This document shows positions 15,200 through 24,294 of a stretch of DNA of 64,000 bases, one piece after another (position 1 is the first letter of the stretch; every line of letters begins with the position of its first letter). A model generated the notes under the pieces. It saw only the letters and a program-made list of their open reading frames with translations, was not told where the DNA came from and did not search any database. The stretch is from Stenotrophomonas sp. SAM-B (GTDB lineage Bacteria > Pseudomonadota > Gammaproteobacteria > Xanthomonadales > Xanthomonadaceae): assembly GCF_013387485.1 (NCBI RefSeq), contig NZ_JABBXB010000001.1:268001-332000 (forward strand), given 5' to 3'. A program made the translations under genes and the position numbers.

Positions 15200-16637
15200 A
15201 GGCCACACCCGCATCCCCGTCGTCCGTGAAGTGCTGTCCGACCTGGACACGCCGCTTTCGGTCTATCTGAAGCTCGCCGACGGCCCGCATACCTATCTGT
15301 TTGAATCGGTCGAGGGCGGCGAACGCTTCGGGCGCTATTCCATCATCGGCCTGCCGGCACGCCGGGTATATGCCTTCCACGGCCATACCCTGACCATCAG
15401 CGAGTCCGGCACGGTGGTGGAAACCCGCGAGGTCGCCGACCCATTCACCGAGGTCGAGGCGCTGCGCAGCGCCCACTCGGTGCCAAAGCTGGCCGGTCTG
15501 CCGGGCTTCACCGGTGGCCTGGTCGGCTGGTTCGGTTTCGAGTGCATCGGCTATATCGAACCGCGCCTGGCACCGCCGCGTGGCCGCGATGAGCTGGGCA
15601 CGCCGGACATCCTGCTGCTGCACTCCGAAGAACTGGCGGTGTTCGACAACCTCAAGGGCCGCCTGTACCTGATCGTGCATGCCGACCCGGGCCAGCCCGG
15701 TGCATGGGAGGACGCCCAGGCCAAGTTGGATGCGCTGGTCGCCAAGCTGCGCGCCCCCGGCGCCGGCTACCCCGCGCCGATCACCCGCGATGTGCTGGAC
15801 GAGAACGATTTCGTCTCCGGCTTCACCCGCGAAGGCTTCATCGCCGCGGTCGACAAATCCAAGGAATACATCCGCGCCGGCGACATCTTCCAGGTGGTGC
15901 TGAGCCAGCGCCTGAGCGTGCCGTTCAAGGCACGCCCGGTGGACGTGTACCGCGCGCTGCGTGCGCTCAATCCCTCGCCGTACATGTATTTCCTCGATAC
16001 CGGTGATGTGCAGGTCGTGGGCTCCTCGCCCGAGATCCTGGTGCGGCTCCAGGATGGCGAAGTCACCGTACGCCCGATCGCCGGCACCCGCCCGCGTGGC
16101 GCCACGGTGGAAGAAGACAACGCACTGGAAGCCGAACTGCTGGCCGATCCCAAGGAACGCGCCGAGCACCTGATGCTGATCGATCTGGGCCGCAACGATG
16201 CGGGCCGCGTGTCCAAGGCGGGCACGGTGGAAGTGGGCGAACAGTTCGTGATCGAGCGCTACAGCCACGTCATGCATATCGTCAGCGAAGTGACCGGCAA
16301 GCTTCAGCCGGGCCTGAGCTATGCCGATGTGCTGCGCGCGACGTTCCCGGCCGGCACCGTCAGCGGCGCGCCGAAGATCCGCGCGCTGGAAGTGATCCGC
16401 GAGCTGGAGCCGATCAAGCGCAACGTCTACGCCGGCAGCATCGGTTACATCGGCTGGCACGGCGATGCCGATACCGCGATCGCGATCCGCACCGCGGTGA
16501 TCAAGGACGGCCGCCTGCACGTGCAGGCCGGTGCCGGCATCGTCTACGACTCCGATCCCGGCAAGGAATGGGACGAGACGATGAACAAGGGCCGCGCGCT
16601 GTTCCGTGCGGTCGCGCAGGCTGCCAAGGGCCTGTAA
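15162..16637 (+). CDS. trpE: Anthranilate synthase component I
   Basis: 491 residues. TrpE converts chorismate and ammonia (from TrpG) to anthranilate, the first step of tryptophan synthesis. The N-terminal domain has DTPLSVYLKLADGPHTYLFESVEGGERFGRYS, carrying the feedback-site element ESVE near residue 50. The chorismate-binding core includes IRAGDIFQVVLSQRL, PSPYMYFLD, SSPEILVRL, RPIAGTRPRG, AEHLMLIDLGRNDAGRVS and HIVSEVTGKL. The start is taken as TTG 15162, because a strong SD (GGAAGGAAAG, 15147-15156) ends 5 bases before it and the family N-terminus aligns there; a TTG at 15114 in the same frame lacks this. Confidence 0.96.
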   Translation: MITLEQFQQQAAEGHTRIPVVREVLSDLDTPLSVYLKLADGPHTYLFESVEGGERFGRYSIIGLPARRVYAFHGHTLTISESGTVVETREVADPFTEVEALRSAHSVPKLAGLPGFTGGLVGWFGFECIGYIEPRLAPPRGRDELGTPDILLLHSEELAVFDNLKGRLYLIVHADPGQPGAWEDAQAKLDALVAKLRAPGAGYPAPITRDVLDENDFVSGFTREGFIAAVDKSKEYIRAGDIFQVVLSQRLSVPFKARPVDVYRALRALNPSPYMYFLDTGDVQVVGSSPEILVRLQDGEVTVRPIAGTRPRGATVEEDNALEAELLADPKERAEHLMLIDLGRNDAGRVSKAGTVEVGEQFVIERYSHVMHIVSEVTGKLQPGLSYADVLRATFPAGTVSGAPKIRALEVIRELEPIKRNVYAGSIGYIGWHGDADTAIAIRTAVIKDGRLHVQAGAGIVYDSDPGKEWDETMNKGRALFRAVAQAAKGL

Positions 16638-16663
16638 CGGCACGCAGCCGCACTGCCTGACCC

Positions 16664-16681
16664 GTGCACGGTGCCGTGCAC
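16664..16681 (+). other. Hairpin between trpE and trpG
   Basis: Arms GTGCACG and CGTGCAC (16664-16670, 16675-16681) with loop GTGC sit in the 75-base gap between trpE and trpG. No U-run follows. It may influence mRNA stability or TrpE:TrpG ratio; no function is proven. Confidence 0.4.
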
Positions 16682-16712
16682 GCCACTTCCCCTTTCAAGA
16701 CGGATCCTGACC

Positions 16713-17291
16713 ATGTTGTTGATGCTCGACAACTACGACAGCTTCACCTACAACCTCGTGCAGTACCTGCAGACGCTGGGCGCCGAGGTGAAGGTGGTGC
16801 GCAATGACGCGTTGAGCGTCGATGAGATCGCCGCGCTCGCACCCGAGCGCATCGTGATCTCGCCCGGCCCGTGCACGCCGAACGAAGCGGGCGTGTCGCT
16901 GGAGCTGATCCGTCGGCTCGGCCCGACCACGCCGATCCTGGGCGTGTGCCTGGGCCACCAGAGCATCGGCCAAGTGTACGGCGGCGATGTCATCCGCGCC
17001 ACCAACATCATGCACGGCAAGACCTCGCCGATCCGCCATGAAGGCAAGGGCGTGTTCGCCGGCCTGCCGGACCGCTACCAGGCCACGCGCTACCACTCGC
17101 TGGTGGTCGACAAGACCACGTTGCCCGCGTGCCTGGAGATGACCGCCTGGACCGAGAACGAGGACGGCTCGATTGAAGAGATCATGGGCCTGCGCCATCG
17201 CGAGCATCCGGTCGAGGGCGTGCAGTTCCACCCCGAGTCGATCCTCACCGAGCACGGCCACGCCCTGCTGAAGAACTTCCTGCAGCGCTGA
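16713..17291 (+). CDS. trpG: Anthranilate synthase component II (glutamine amidotransferase)
   Basis: 192 residues, class I glutamine amidotransferase that delivers ammonia to TrpE. Landmarks are [19 protein letters not shown] at the N-terminus, [13 protein letters not shown] near 50-62, [13 protein letters not shown] with the catalytic Cys near residue 79, and VQFHPESI with the catalytic His near 170. It is a stand-alone amidotransferase, not fused to TrpD. The ATG at 16713 is used since the next upstream in-frame ATG (16671) precedes non-conserved sequence. Confidence 0.97.
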   Translation: MLLMLDNYDSFTYNLVQYLQTLGAEVKVVRNDALSVDEIAALAPERIVISPGPCTPNEAGVSLELIRRLGPTTPILGVCLGHQSIGQVYGGDVIRATNIMHGKTSPIRHEGKGVFAGLPDRYQATRYHSLVVDKTTLPACLEMTAWTENEDGSIEEIMGLRHREHPVEGVQFHPESILTEHGHALLKNFLQR

Positions 17292-17323
17292 GCGCGCCGC
17301 ACCTGCATCACAAAGGACCCCGC

Positions 17324-18361
17324 ATGACCTTCTCCCCCCAGGAAGCCCTGCAGCGCACCATCGAGCACCGCGAGATCTTCTTCGACGAAATGGTCGACCT
17401 GATGCGGCAGATCATGCGCGGTGAAGTGTCGCCGGTGATGACCGCCGCGATCCTGACCGGCCTGCGGGTCAAGAAGGAAACCATCGGCGAAATCGCTGGT
17501 GCCGCCACCGTGATGCGCGAGCTCGCCCTCGCGGTACCGGTGGAGGACAAGGCGCATCTGGTGGATATCGTCGGCACCGGTGGGGATGGTTCGCACACCT
17601 TCAACATCTCCACCTGCGCGATGTTCGTGGTCTCCGCGGCCGGCGCCAAGGTGGCCAAGCATGGCAACCGCAGTGTCTCCTCCAAGTCCGGCAGTGCCGA
17701 TGCGGTCGAGGCGCTGGGCGCGGTCATCGATCTGCGTCCGGACGAGGTCGCACGCGCGATCACCGAAACCGGCATCGGCTTCATGTTCGCGCCGATGCAC
17801 CATCCGGCGATGAAGGTCGTCGCGCCGGTGCGCCGCGAGATGGGGGTACGCACGATCTTCAACATCCTCGGCCCGCTGACCAATCCGGTGGGTGCGACCA
17901 ACGTGCTGATGGGCGTGTTCCACTCGGATCTGGTCGGCATCCAGGCGCGCGTGCTGCGCGAACTCGGCGCCGAGCGCGCGCTGGTGGTGTGGGGTCGCGA
18001 CAACATGGACGAGATCTCGCTCGGCGCCGGTACGCTGGTCGGCGAGCTGCGCGACGGCAAGGTGCGTGAGTACGAGATCCATCCGGAAGACTTCGGCATC
18101 GCGATGTCGGCCAGCCGCAACCTCAAGGTCGACGGTCCGGAAGAATCCATCGCGATGCTGCGTGGCGTGCTCGACAACCAGCCCGGCCCCGCGCTGGACA
18201 TCGTGGCGCTCAATGCCGGCGCGGCGCTGTACGTGGCCGGTGTCGCCGACAGCATCGCCGATGGCCTGGCCCGCGCCCGCGCGGTGCTGGCCGATGGCAG
18301 TGCGCGCTCGCGGATGGAGCAGTACGTGGCCGCCACCTGCCGTATCCGCGGGGCCGTCTGA
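17324..18361 (+). CDS. trpD: Anthranilate phosphoribosyltransferase
   Basis: 345 residues. TrpD joins anthranilate to PRPP. The PRPP-binding signature [18 protein letters not shown] (residues ~82-99) and [21 protein letters not shown] (~110-130) are present, as is [20 protein letters not shown] (~168-187). Complete, with normal length. It starts 32 bases after trpG and is followed by trpC after 63 bases, so trpE, trpG, trpD and trpC form one cluster here. trpF, trpB and trpA are not in the window and must lie elsewhere. Confidence 0.98.
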   Translation: MTFSPQEALQRTIEHREIFFDEMVDLMRQIMRGEVSPVMTAAILTGLRVKKETIGEIAGAATVMRELALAVPVEDKAHLVDIVGTGGDGSHTFNISTCAMFVVSAAGAKVAKHGNRSVSSKSGSADAVEALGAVIDLRPDEVARAITETGIGFMFAPMHHPAMKVVAPVRREMGVRTIFNILGPLTNPVGATNVLMGVFHSDLVGIQARVLRELGAERALVVWGRDNMDEISLGAGTLVGELRDGKVREYEIHPEDFGIAMSASRNLKVDGPEESIAMLRGVLDNQPGPALDIVALNAGAALYVAGVADSIADGLARARAVLADGSARSRMEQYVAATCRIRGAV

Positions 18362-18424
18362 GCCCGCGTTTTCAGAATTCAGCGGGGCTGGCCGATAATG
18401 GCCGGCCTCCAGGACCCCAATGAC

Positions 18425-19219
18425 ATGAGCGACATCCTCGATACCATCCTGGCCCGCAAGGCCGAAGAAGTCGCCGCACGCCGTGCCCAGGTGCCGCTGG
18501 AGGCGCTGATCGCGCGCGTGGAGCAGGCTCCGCCGGTGCGTGGCTTCGCCGATGCGCTGCGTGCCTCGATCGCCGCCGGCAACCCGGCCGTGATCGCCGA
18601 GATCAAGAAGGCCAGCCCGTCCAAGGGCGTGATCCGTCCGGACTTCCATCCGGCCGACATCGCGGTGAGCTACGAGTTCGGCGGCGCCAGCTGCCTGTCG
18701 GTGCTGACCGACGTGGATTTCTTCCAGGGCAGCGACGCCTACCTGCAGCAGGCTCGTGAAGCCTGCACGCTGCCGGTGCTGCGCAAGGACTTCGTGATCG
18801 ATGCCTACCAGGTGTACGAAGCGCGCGTGCTCGGCGCCGACTGCATCCTGCTGATCGTGGCTGCGCTGGACGATCGCCAGCTGGCCGAGCTGTCCGACCT
18901 GGCCATGCAGCTGGGCATGGACGTGCTGGTGGAAGTGCACGACATCGACGAGCTCGAGCGCGCCATCCAGGTGCCGGTGCCGCTGATCGGCATCAACAAC
19001 CGCAACCTGCGCACCTTCGAGGTGTCGCTGCAGACCACGCTGGACATGCGCCAGGCCGTTCCGCGCGACCGCCTGCTGGTCACCGAAAGCGGCATCCTCG
19101 GGCCGGCCGATGTCACCGTGATGCGCGAGGCCGGGGTCAACGCCTTCCTGGTCGGCGAGGCCTTCATGCGCGTGGAAGAGCCCGGCGAGGGCCTGCGTCA
19201 GCTATTCTTCAGCGCATGA
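18425..19219 (+). CDS. trpC: Indole-3-glycerol phosphate synthase
   Basis: 264 residues, a TIM-barrel enzyme of the monofunctional type (no fused TrpF). Key motifs are [11 protein letters not shown] (residues ~60-70), [40 protein letters not shown] (catalytic Lys), [14 protein letters not shown] and TESGILGP. The start at 18425 gives the usual N-terminus [15 protein letters not shown]; an ATG at 18398 would add nine unrelated residues. The stop overlaps the next gene by 4 bases (ATGA). Confidence 0.97.
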   Translation: MSDILDTILARKAEEVAARRAQVPLEALIARVEQAPPVRGFADALRASIAAGNPAVIAEIKKASPSKGVIRPDFHPADIAVSYEFGGASCLSVLTDVDFFQGSDAYLQQAREACTLPVLRKDFVIDAYQVYEARVLGADCILLIVAALDDRQLAELSDLAMQLGMDVLVEVHDIDELERAIQVPVPLIGINNRNLRTFEVSLQTTLDMRQAVPRDRLLVTESGILGPADVTVMREAGVNAFLVGEAFMRVEEPGEGLRQLFFSA

Positions 19220-19932
19220 CAGCGATCTACCCAACGCCGCGCGACGACGCCCCGCTGGTGGTCTTCGACTTCGATCACACCCTGTATGACGGCGATTCCG
19301 GCAGCCATCTGTTCGCCTGGCTGATCAAGCGCAACCCGCTGCGGCTGCTGGCCGCCCTGGTCGCGACGCCGCTGCTCGGCCCGCTGGTGGCGTTCCTGCC
19401 GACCCGCCGCCGCGGCATCTCCGGCTACGTCTGGATTGCCACGTTCGGCCTGCACCGGGCGCGCGAGTTCAACAAGGTCATCGACCGCTACGTGCTCAAG
19501 CACGAGGCCGACATCCGCCGCCGGCTGCTGCCGGTCGCGCTGGAGGTGTTTGCCCGGCATCGTGCCGCCGGCGACCGCGTCGTGGTCGCCACCGGCGCCC
19601 CGCCGGAGCTGGCCCGCGCGATCCTGGCCTTTGTCGCCCACCAGGGCGTGCCGGTGATCGGCAGCGAGGTCGGCCCGTTGCTGGGCGCGGTCATCGCCAC
19701 CCGTCACTGCCACAACGAAGAAAAGATGCGGATGCTGCGCGAGCGCGGTTATGGCGAGATCGATGTCGCCTACTCCGACAGCAGCGCCGACCTGCCGTTG
19801 CTGCTGGCCGCTGCGGCACCGGTCGTGGTCAATCCGAAGGCCTCACGCGTGGCGTATTTCCGCCAGGTGCTGCCACCGGGTACCCCGGTGCTCAACTGGG
19901 GCTGTGTCGACCGGGCCGGCGATCCGGTCTGA
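19216..19932 (+). CDS. HAD-IB family phosphatase (SerB-like)
   Basis: 238 residues, coupled to trpC by a 4-base overlap. HAD motif I is [13 protein letters not shown] (residues ~12-24) with the nucleophile and acid Asp pair. Motif II is [13 protein letters not shown] near 117. Motif III/IV is the NEEKMRML Lys followed by [12 protein letters not shown] near 185-196. A 45-residue helical cap carrying hydrophobic residues ([18 protein letters not shown]) lies between motifs I and II. HAD-IB members dephosphorylate phosphoserine, phosphatidylglycerophosphate and related compounds; the substrate here is unknown and a link to Trp synthesis is not implied beyond co-transcription. Confidence 0.85.
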   Translation: MTAIYPTPRDDAPLVVFDFDHTLYDGDSGSHLFAWLIKRNPLRLLAALVATPLLGPLVAFLPTRRRGISGYVWIATFGLHRAREFNKVIDRYVLKHEADIRRRLLPVALEVFARHRAAGDRVVVATGAPPELARAILAFVAHQGVPVIGSEVGPLLGAVIATRHCHNEEKMRMLRERGYGEIDVAYSDSSADLPLLLAAAAPVVVNPKASRVAYFRQVLPPGTPVLNWGCVDRAGDPV

Positions 19933-19981
19933 TCCGGCGCTGAAAACACCCGGGAAGGGCTGAAAAGGTGTCGCGTCCGGC

Positions 19982-20743
19982 TCAGCCTGCGCGCCACTGC
20001 ACGATGGCGTGGCCGATCTGGAACAGGCTGATGCCCAGCACCAGCACGCCGACGGCGACCAGCACCCAGCGTTCCTTGACCTTTTTGACCAGGATCGCGG
20101 CCACCGGCGCGGCCATCATGCCGCCGATCAGCAGGCCGGCCACGATGTTCAGGTACTGCACGCCCATGGTCAGCAGGAAGGTGATCGATACCGCCAGCGT
20201 CACCACGAACTCGGCCGCATTGACCGTGCCGATGGTGGTGCGCGCCTGGCCGCCGCGGGCGAGCAGGGTGGAGGTCGCCACCGGACCCCAGCCGCCGCCG
20301 CCGCTGGCATCCAGCAGGCCGGCCACGAATCCCAGCAGCGGGACGCGCTTCACTTCCTGGGCGGGCAGCATCCGTCCGGCCGCGCGCAGCAGGATGAAGA
20401 TCGCCAGCACCAGCAGATACATATAGATGAAGGGGCGGATCACGTCACCGGGCAGCTGGGTCAGCACGTAGGCACCGACCACGCCGCCGACCGCGCCGGG
20501 CAGGGCCAGGCGCAGGAACAGCCGGCGGTCCACGTTGCCGGCGACCAGGTGCGAGACCCCGGAGGCCCCGGTGGTGAAGACTTCAGCGGTATGGATGCTG
20601 GCGCTGATCGCCGCCGGCGGCAGGCCCATGCTGAGCAGGACCGAGGAGGACACCAGCCCGAAGGCCATGCCCAGCGCACCGTCGACCAGCTGCGCGCCGA
20701 GGCCGATCAGGATGAACCAATAGAATTCGCTGCCCAGTTCCAT
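19982..20743 (-). CDS. TauE/SafE family sulfite/organosulfur exporter
   Basis: 253 residues, eight predicted membrane helices in two repeats. The family signature G-A-Q-L-V-D-G-A-L-G-M-A-F-G (residues ~16-29) is present, as are HTAEVFTTGASGVSHLVAGNVD and LLDASGGGGWGPVATSTLL (residues ~138-157). TauE/SafE proteins export sulfite or sulfonates; the substrate is not readable from sequence. The ATG at 20743 has no strong SD. A REP element separates it from clp, which is on the same strand upstream. Confidence 0.88.
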   Translation of the reverse strand: MELGSEFYWFILIGLGAQLVDGALGMAFGLVSSSVLLSMGLPPAAISASIHTAEVFTTGASGVSHLVAGNVDRRLFLRLALPGAVGGVVGAYVLTQLPGDVIRPFIYMYLLVLAIFILLRAAGRMLPAQEVKRVPLLGFVAGLLDASGGGGWGPVATSTLLARGGQARTTIGTVNAAEFVVTLAVSITFLLTMGVQYLNIVAGLLIGGMMAAPVAAILVKKVKERWVLVAVGVLVLGISLFQIGHAIVQWRAG

Positions 20744-20770
20744 CGCAACAGCCTAGCGGCAAATGGGCAG

Positions 20771-20795
20771 GTAGTGCCGGCCGCTGGCCGGCAAC
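20771..20795 (+). repeat. REP element (CCGGC-type)
   Basis: A single element, GTAG followed by the palindrome TGCCGGCCGCTGGCCGGCA, lies between the TauE/SafE gene and clp. Confidence 0.85.
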
Positions 20796-20817
20796 TTCGC
20801 CATCCCGCAGGAACCGA

Positions 20818-21483
20818 TCAGCGGGTGCCGTACAGCACGACGGTCTTGCCGCGGGCATGCAGCTGCCCGTCGGTCTGCAGCTTCTTCAGCACGCGACCGG
20901 CCATTTCACGCGAGCAGCCGACCAGCCGGGCCAGTTCCTGGCGCGAGACGCGCAGCTGGGTGCCCTGCGGGTGGCTCATCGCCTCCGGCTCGCGCGACAG
21001 GTCATGCAGGGTGCGCACGATGCGGTCGGTGACATCCAGGAAGGCCAGGCGGCTGGCTTTCCTGCTGGTGTCGAGCAGGCGCTTGGAAAGCTGCTGGCCG
21101 ATCGAATAGAGCAGGCGCGGGGCATCGGCCGAAAGCGGCCCCAGGAACAGCTGGTGCAGGCGCTCGTAGCTGATCTCGGCCAGCTCGCAGGGGGTACGGG
21201 TGCGCAGGATCACCTCGCGGCGGTCCGATTCGACGAACAGGCCCATTTCACCGACGAACTCGCCCGATCCGAAGTAGCCCAGCACCAGCTCACGATCGTC
21301 ATCTTCCTCAGCCATTATTGAGACTGAGCCACTGATCACGTAGTAGAGGGTGCCGGCGGGATCCCCTGGACGGAACACGTCCGTGCGGGCGGGGTAACGG
21401 CGGCGGTGGCTGTGGGCCAGGAAGCGATCGATTGTTGCGATATCCAGGGCCAATGGGCTTGTGGCAAGGCGCACAGTTGACAC
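20818..21483 (-). CDS. clp: CRP-like global regulator Clp (c-di-GMP-responsive)
   Basis: 221 residues from a GTG start. The N-terminal cyclic-nucleotide domain (residues ~15-130) reads RTDVFRPGDPAGTLYYVISGSVSI and GEFVGEMGLFVESDRREVILRT. The C-terminal winged helix contains RVSRQELARLVGCSREMAGRVLKKL (residues ~177-201). Where E. coli CRP has the cAMP phosphate contacts Arg82-Ser83, this protein has Arg-Glu, in keeping with the xanthomonad Clp, whose DNA binding is inhibited by c-di-GMP rather than activated by cAMP. Clp controls virulence, enzyme secretion and biofilm genes. GTG at 21483 is preceded by CGGAG. Divergent from speD. Confidence 0.93.
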   Translation of the reverse strand: MSTVRLATSPLALDIATIDRFLAHSHRRRYPARTDVFRPGDPAGTLYYVISGSVSIMAEEDDDRELVLGYFGSGEFVGEMGLFVESDRREVILRTRTPCELAEISYERLHQLFLGPLSADAPRLLYSIGQQLSKRLLDTSRKASRLAFLDVTDRIVRTLHDLSREPEAMSHPQGTQLRVSRQELARLVGCSREMAGRVLKKLQTDGQLHARGKTVVLYGTR

Positions 21484-21533
21484 GTTGAGGCGCTCCGATT
21501 GCTCATGAAGAATTCACGGCTATGTGCCGGGAG

Positions 21534-21555
21534 CTTAACGATCCGAATTGTTAAG
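21534..21555. promoter_or_regulatory. Inverted repeat in the clp-speD promoter region
   Basis: CTTAAC (21534-21539) and GTTAAG (21550-21555) face each other across 10 bases, about 50 bases upstream of the clp start. Symmetric spacing of this kind suits a dimeric regulator binding site. The binding protein is unknown. Confidence 0.35.
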
Positions 21556-21653
21556 GGCAAACCGAGCACAGGTATTCGTTTCAATGCAAGTTTCGCCACC
21601 GATCACTTTGCCCCATACTTGCTTCTTTCCCACCACACACAGGATCGACCGCC

Positions 21654-22448
21654 GTGGTCAAGCCGTTGCCTCGCCTGAGGTTGCAAGGTTTCAACAACCT
21701 CACCAAGGCGCTGAGCTTCAACATCTATGACGTCTGTTACGCCCGCACCGAAGAGGAGCGCCAGCGTTACATCGAATATATTGATGAAGAGTACAACGCC
21801 GATAGGCTGACTCAGATCCTGACCGACGTTGCCGAGATCATCGGCGCGAACATCCTGAACGTGGCCCGCCAGGACTACGACCCCCAGGGTGCCTCGGTGA
21901 CGATCCTGATCTCGGAAGAGCCGGTGATCGACAAGAAGCAGGCCGGCAAGGAGTTGATCTCCGACGCCGTGGTCGCGCACATGGACAAGAGCCACATCAC
22001 GGTCCATACGTACCCGGAAACCCATCCGCAGGAGGGCATCGCCACGTTCCGCGCGGACATCGATGTGGCCACCTGTGGCGTGATTTCCCCGCTGAAAGCG
22101 CTGAACTACCTGATCGAGAGTCTGGAATCGGACATCGTGATCATGGATTACCGCGTGCGTGGCTTCACCCGTGACGTGAAGGGTAAGAAGCACTACATCG
22201 ACCACAAGATCAACTCGATCCAGAACTTCCTGGCCAAGAACATCAAGTCGCGTTACGAGATGTTCGACGTCAATGTCTACCAGGAAAACATCTTCCATAC
22301 GAAGATGCACCTGAAGGACTTCGACCTGGATCAGTACCTGTTCGAAGAGAAGGCCAAGAACCTGTCGTTCAAGGAACGCATGAAGATCGAGGCGCTGCTG
22401 CGCCGTGAGATCGAAGAGCTGTTCCATGGGCGCAATCTGGCCGAGTAA
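21654..22448 (+). CDS. speD: S-adenosylmethionine decarboxylase proenzyme
   Basis: 264 residues, the E. coli-type (class 1A) AdoMetDC that supplies aminopropyl groups for spermidine. The self-processing site [15 protein letters not shown] (residues ~103-117) has the Lys-Ser bond where cleavage yields the pyruvoyl group, and [20 protein letters not shown] (residues ~138-157) holds the conserved Cys. Length equals E. coli SpeD (264). The start is GTG 21654 with AGGA nine bases upstream. A 7-bp CG-rich hairpin follows the stop at ~22468-22484. Confidence 0.97.
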   Translation: MVKPLPRLRLQGFNNLTKALSFNIYDVCYARTEEERQRYIEYIDEEYNADRLTQILTDVAEIIGANILNVARQDYDPQGASVTILISEEPVIDKKQAGKELISDAVVAHMDKSHITVHTYPETHPQEGIATFRADIDVATCGVISPLKALNYLIESLESDIVIMDYRVRGFTRDVKGKKHYIDHKINSIQNFLAKNIKSRYEMFDVNVYQENIFHTKMHLKDFDLDQYLFEEKAKNLSFKERMKIEALLRREIEELFHGRNLAE

Positions 22449-22467
22449 GGCACGTTGCGATGTCGTC

Positions 22468-22484
22468 CCGGGCGCTGCCCGGGC
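22468..22484 (+). terminator. GC hairpin after speD
   Basis: CCCGGGC, loop GCT, GCCCGGG form a perfect 7-bp stem about 20 bases after the speD stop. There is no U-run. It may end speD transcription or separate it from the riboswitch that follows. Confidence 0.4.
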
Positions 22485-22492
22485 GGCCTCGT

Positions 22493-22598
22493 CCAGGCGG
22501 GACGGCCCGCCCTGTGGAACCGGTGTTTGCGCAAAACCCGGTTTCACGGCAGCTACCGACGACGGTCCGGTGTGAAGACACCGGGCCGTTTTGCTTTT
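22493..22598 (+). promoter_or_regulatory. Guanidine-II (mini-ykkC) riboswitch with terminator
   Basis: Two small hairpins with ACGR loops are the mini-ykkC signature. Hairpin 1 is GGCGGG-ACGG-CCCGCC (22496-22511). Hairpin 2 is ACCG-ACGA-CGGT (22555-22566). Immediately afterwards a 10-bp terminator stem (22564-22573 with 22578-22587, loop GAAG) and a U-rich tract GTTTTGCTTTT follow. The 3' arm of hairpin 2 (CGGT) shares bases with the terminator's 5' arm, so ligand-stabilised hairpin 2 should prevent termination. A third hairpin (AACCGG/CCGGTT) lies between. The downstream gene is a guanidinium exporter, the expected partner. Confidence 0.8.
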
Positions 22599-22618
22599 GT
22601 TAACCCAAGGAATCCCCC

Positions 22619-22936
22619 ATGCCCTGGATCTATCTTCTGCTCGCCGGCCTGTTCGAGATCGGCTTCGCCATCGGAATGAAGTACTCCGAAGGCTTCAGCA
22701 AGCCGCTTCCCACCCTGGCCACCGTCGCCGCCGCCCTGGTCAGCCTGTACCTGATGAGCCAGGCGATGAAATCCATCCCGGTCGGCACCGCCTATGCGAT
22801 CTGGACCGGTATCGGCGCGCTCGGCGTGGCGATGCTCGGCATCGCCCTGTTCGGCGACAGCGCCTCGCCGTCGCGGCTGGCCTGCATCGGCCTGATCGTG
22901 GCCGGCGTGATCGGCCTGAAGCTGGTCTCTGCCTGA
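22619..22936 (+). CDS. gdx: Guanidinium exporter, SMR family (SugE/Gdx)
   Basis: 105 residues, four membrane helices, small multidrug resistance family. Glu13 in GLFEIGFAIGMKYSEGF is the essential ion-coupling residue. The sequence AMKSIPVGTAYAIWTGIGALG matches the SugE/Gdx branch rather than EmrE. Gdx proteins work as antiparallel dimers exchanging guanidinium for two protons. The riboswitch directly upstream supports guanidinium as substrate. Two REP elements follow the gene. Confidence 0.92.
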   Translation: MPWIYLLLAGLFEIGFAIGMKYSEGFSKPLPTLATVAAALVSLYLMSQAMKSIPVGTAYAIWTGIGALGVAMLGIALFGDSASPSRLACIGLIVAGVIGLKLVSA

Positions 22937-22940
22937 TCGT

Positions 22941-23034
22941 CGCCCGACCAACGGTCGGGCGCTACCGGTGGCAAGCCGGCCCGCAACCCATGCCGCGCGC
23001 GCCGTTCCGGTAGGTATCGACCGTTGGTCGATAC
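22941..23034. repeat. Inverted pair of REP elements (CGACC-type)
   Basis: CGCCCGACCAACGGTCGGGC ending in GCTAC at 22941-22964 and GTAGGTATCGACCGTTGG with its complement arm at 23010-23034. The core CGACC-AACG/CGTT-GGTCG differs from the CCGGC-type elements. The pair lies between gdx and coq7. Confidence 0.85.
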
Positions 23035-23038
23035 GCCG

Positions 23039-23683
23039 TTACAACCGGTACGCGATGGTCTTCATGACCTTGGAGGCCAGCGCCATCACCGACGGGATCG
23101 GTGCGGGCAGCTTCCGCGCGCCGGCATGCTCGGCGTGGTCCGCGTGGCGGGCCTCGTCGATCTTCATCACCTTGATCACCTCGCGGCTGCGCAGGTCGGC
23201 CGGGGGCAGGGTGTCCAGGTGTTCATCCAGATGCGCTTCGACCTGGCGTTCGGTCTCGACCACGAAGCCCAGGTTCCAGCCGTCGCCACGCAGGCCGGCC
23301 AGGGTGCCGATGGTGTAGCTGCCGGCATACCAGATCGGATTGAACAGGCTGGGGCGGCTGTCCAGTTCGCGCAGGCGCTGGGCGCACCAGGCCAGGTGGT
23401 CGGTCTCTTCCTGGGCGGCATCGAGCAGGTGGGCGCGGGTTTCCGGCTCCCTGGCGACCGCAGCCTGGCCGAAGTACAGGCCCTGGGCGCAGACCTCGCC
23501 GACATGGTTGATGCGCATCAGCCCGGCCGCGTGGCGGCGCTCGGGATCGGCCATCTGCACGTCCGGGGTGGCCTCGGCGGGGTAGGGGCGGCTGGCCGGC
23601 GGGTTGCCGAACACGGTATCCAGGGCCCGCTGGGCTTCGGTCAGCAGGTGGTCGAGCGGCGTGATCTGGCGGAGCGCGGTCAT
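23039..23683 (-). CDS. coq7: 3-demethoxyubiquinol 3-hydroxylase
   Basis: 214 residues. Coq7 hydroxylates demethoxyubiquinol in ubiquinone synthesis using a ferritin-like di-iron centre. The four iron-ligand segments are present: [51 protein letters not shown] and [14 protein letters not shown]. The start at 23683 ([14 protein letters not shown]) fits the family; the longer in-frame extension would run back through the rplM promoter. It is divergent from rplM-rpsI. A hydrophobic segment in the middle ([14 protein letters not shown]) contacts the membrane in homologues. Confidence 0.95.
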   Translation of the reverse strand: MTALRQITPLDHLLTEAQRALDTVFGNPPASRPYPAEATPDVQMADPERRHAAGLMRINHVGEVCAQGLYFGQAAVAREPETRAHLLDAAQEETDHLAWCAQRLRELDSRPSLFNPIWYAGSYTIGTLAGLRGDGWNLGFVVETERQVEAHLDEHLDTLPPADLRSREVIKVMKIDEARHADHAEHAGARKLPAPIPSVMALASKVMKTIAYRL

Positions 23684-23759
23684 GGCGGGCGGTGTCGCGG
23701 CGAGGGACTGTCGATTCTCGCCCCCGCGGACCGGCGTGCCAAGCCGGGATCCGGTCAAC

Positions 23760-23788
23760 TTGCATGTGGTGGGCATGGCCAGTACAAT
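23760..23788 (+). promoter_or_regulatory. Promoter of rplM-rpsI
   Basis: TTGCAT (23760-23765) and TACAAT (23783-23788) are separated by exactly 17 bases, a near-consensus sigma-70 promoter. Transcription would start near 23795, leaving a leader of about 70 bases before rplM. Confidence 0.75.
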
Positions 23789-23863
23789 CCCGCCTCTTCA
23801 CAACGCGTGGCAGAGTTCCGGCCGTACTGCGCCGTAATGAGCCCGACCTACTAGAGTTCTTTC

Positions 23864-24292
23864 ATGAGCACTTTCACTGCAAAGTCCGAGACCGTCCAGC
23901 GCGACTGGTATCTCGTCGACGCATCCGGCAAGACGCTGGGCCGTCTGTCCACCGAGCTGGCCCGCCGTCTGCGCGGCAAGCACAAGCCGGTTTACACCCC
24001 TCACGTTGATACCGGTGATTACCTGGTTGTCATCAATGCAGAAAAGATTGTCGTCACCGGCAACAAGCTGCAGGACAAGCTGTATCACCGTTTCACTGGC
24101 TACATCGGCAACCTGAAGACCGAAACTCTGGCCCAGGCGCTTGAGCGCCATCCGGAGCGTGTCATCGAGACCGCCGTCAAGGGCATGCTGCCGAAGGGCC
24201 CGCTGGGCCGCGCCATGTACCGCAAGCTCAAGGTGTACTCGGGTTCCGAGCACCCGCACGCCGCTCAGCAGCCTCAGGTTCTGGATATCTAA
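23864..24292 (+). CDS. rplM: 50S ribosomal protein L13
   Basis: 142 residues, full length. The motif [28 protein letters not shown] opens the protein, and YRHTGY-like [12 protein letters not shown] and [31 protein letters not shown] close it. Codon use is highly biased, as expected. It is paired with rpsI, as in most bacteria, with 2 bases between stop and start. Confidence 0.99.
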   Translation: MSTFTAKSETVQRDWYLVDASGKTLGRLSTELARRLRGKHKPVYTPHVDTGDYLVVINAEKIVVTGNKLQDKLYHRFTGYIGNLKTETLAQALERHPERVIETAVKGMLPKGPLGRAMYRKLKVYSGSEHPHAAQQPQVLDI

Positions 24293-24294
24293 TC

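Noticed and set aside
14562..16643. A 693-codon minus-strand frame opposite trpE
   Set aside because: Composition of a codon-bias shadow, and trpE on the plus strand is complete with all family motifs.
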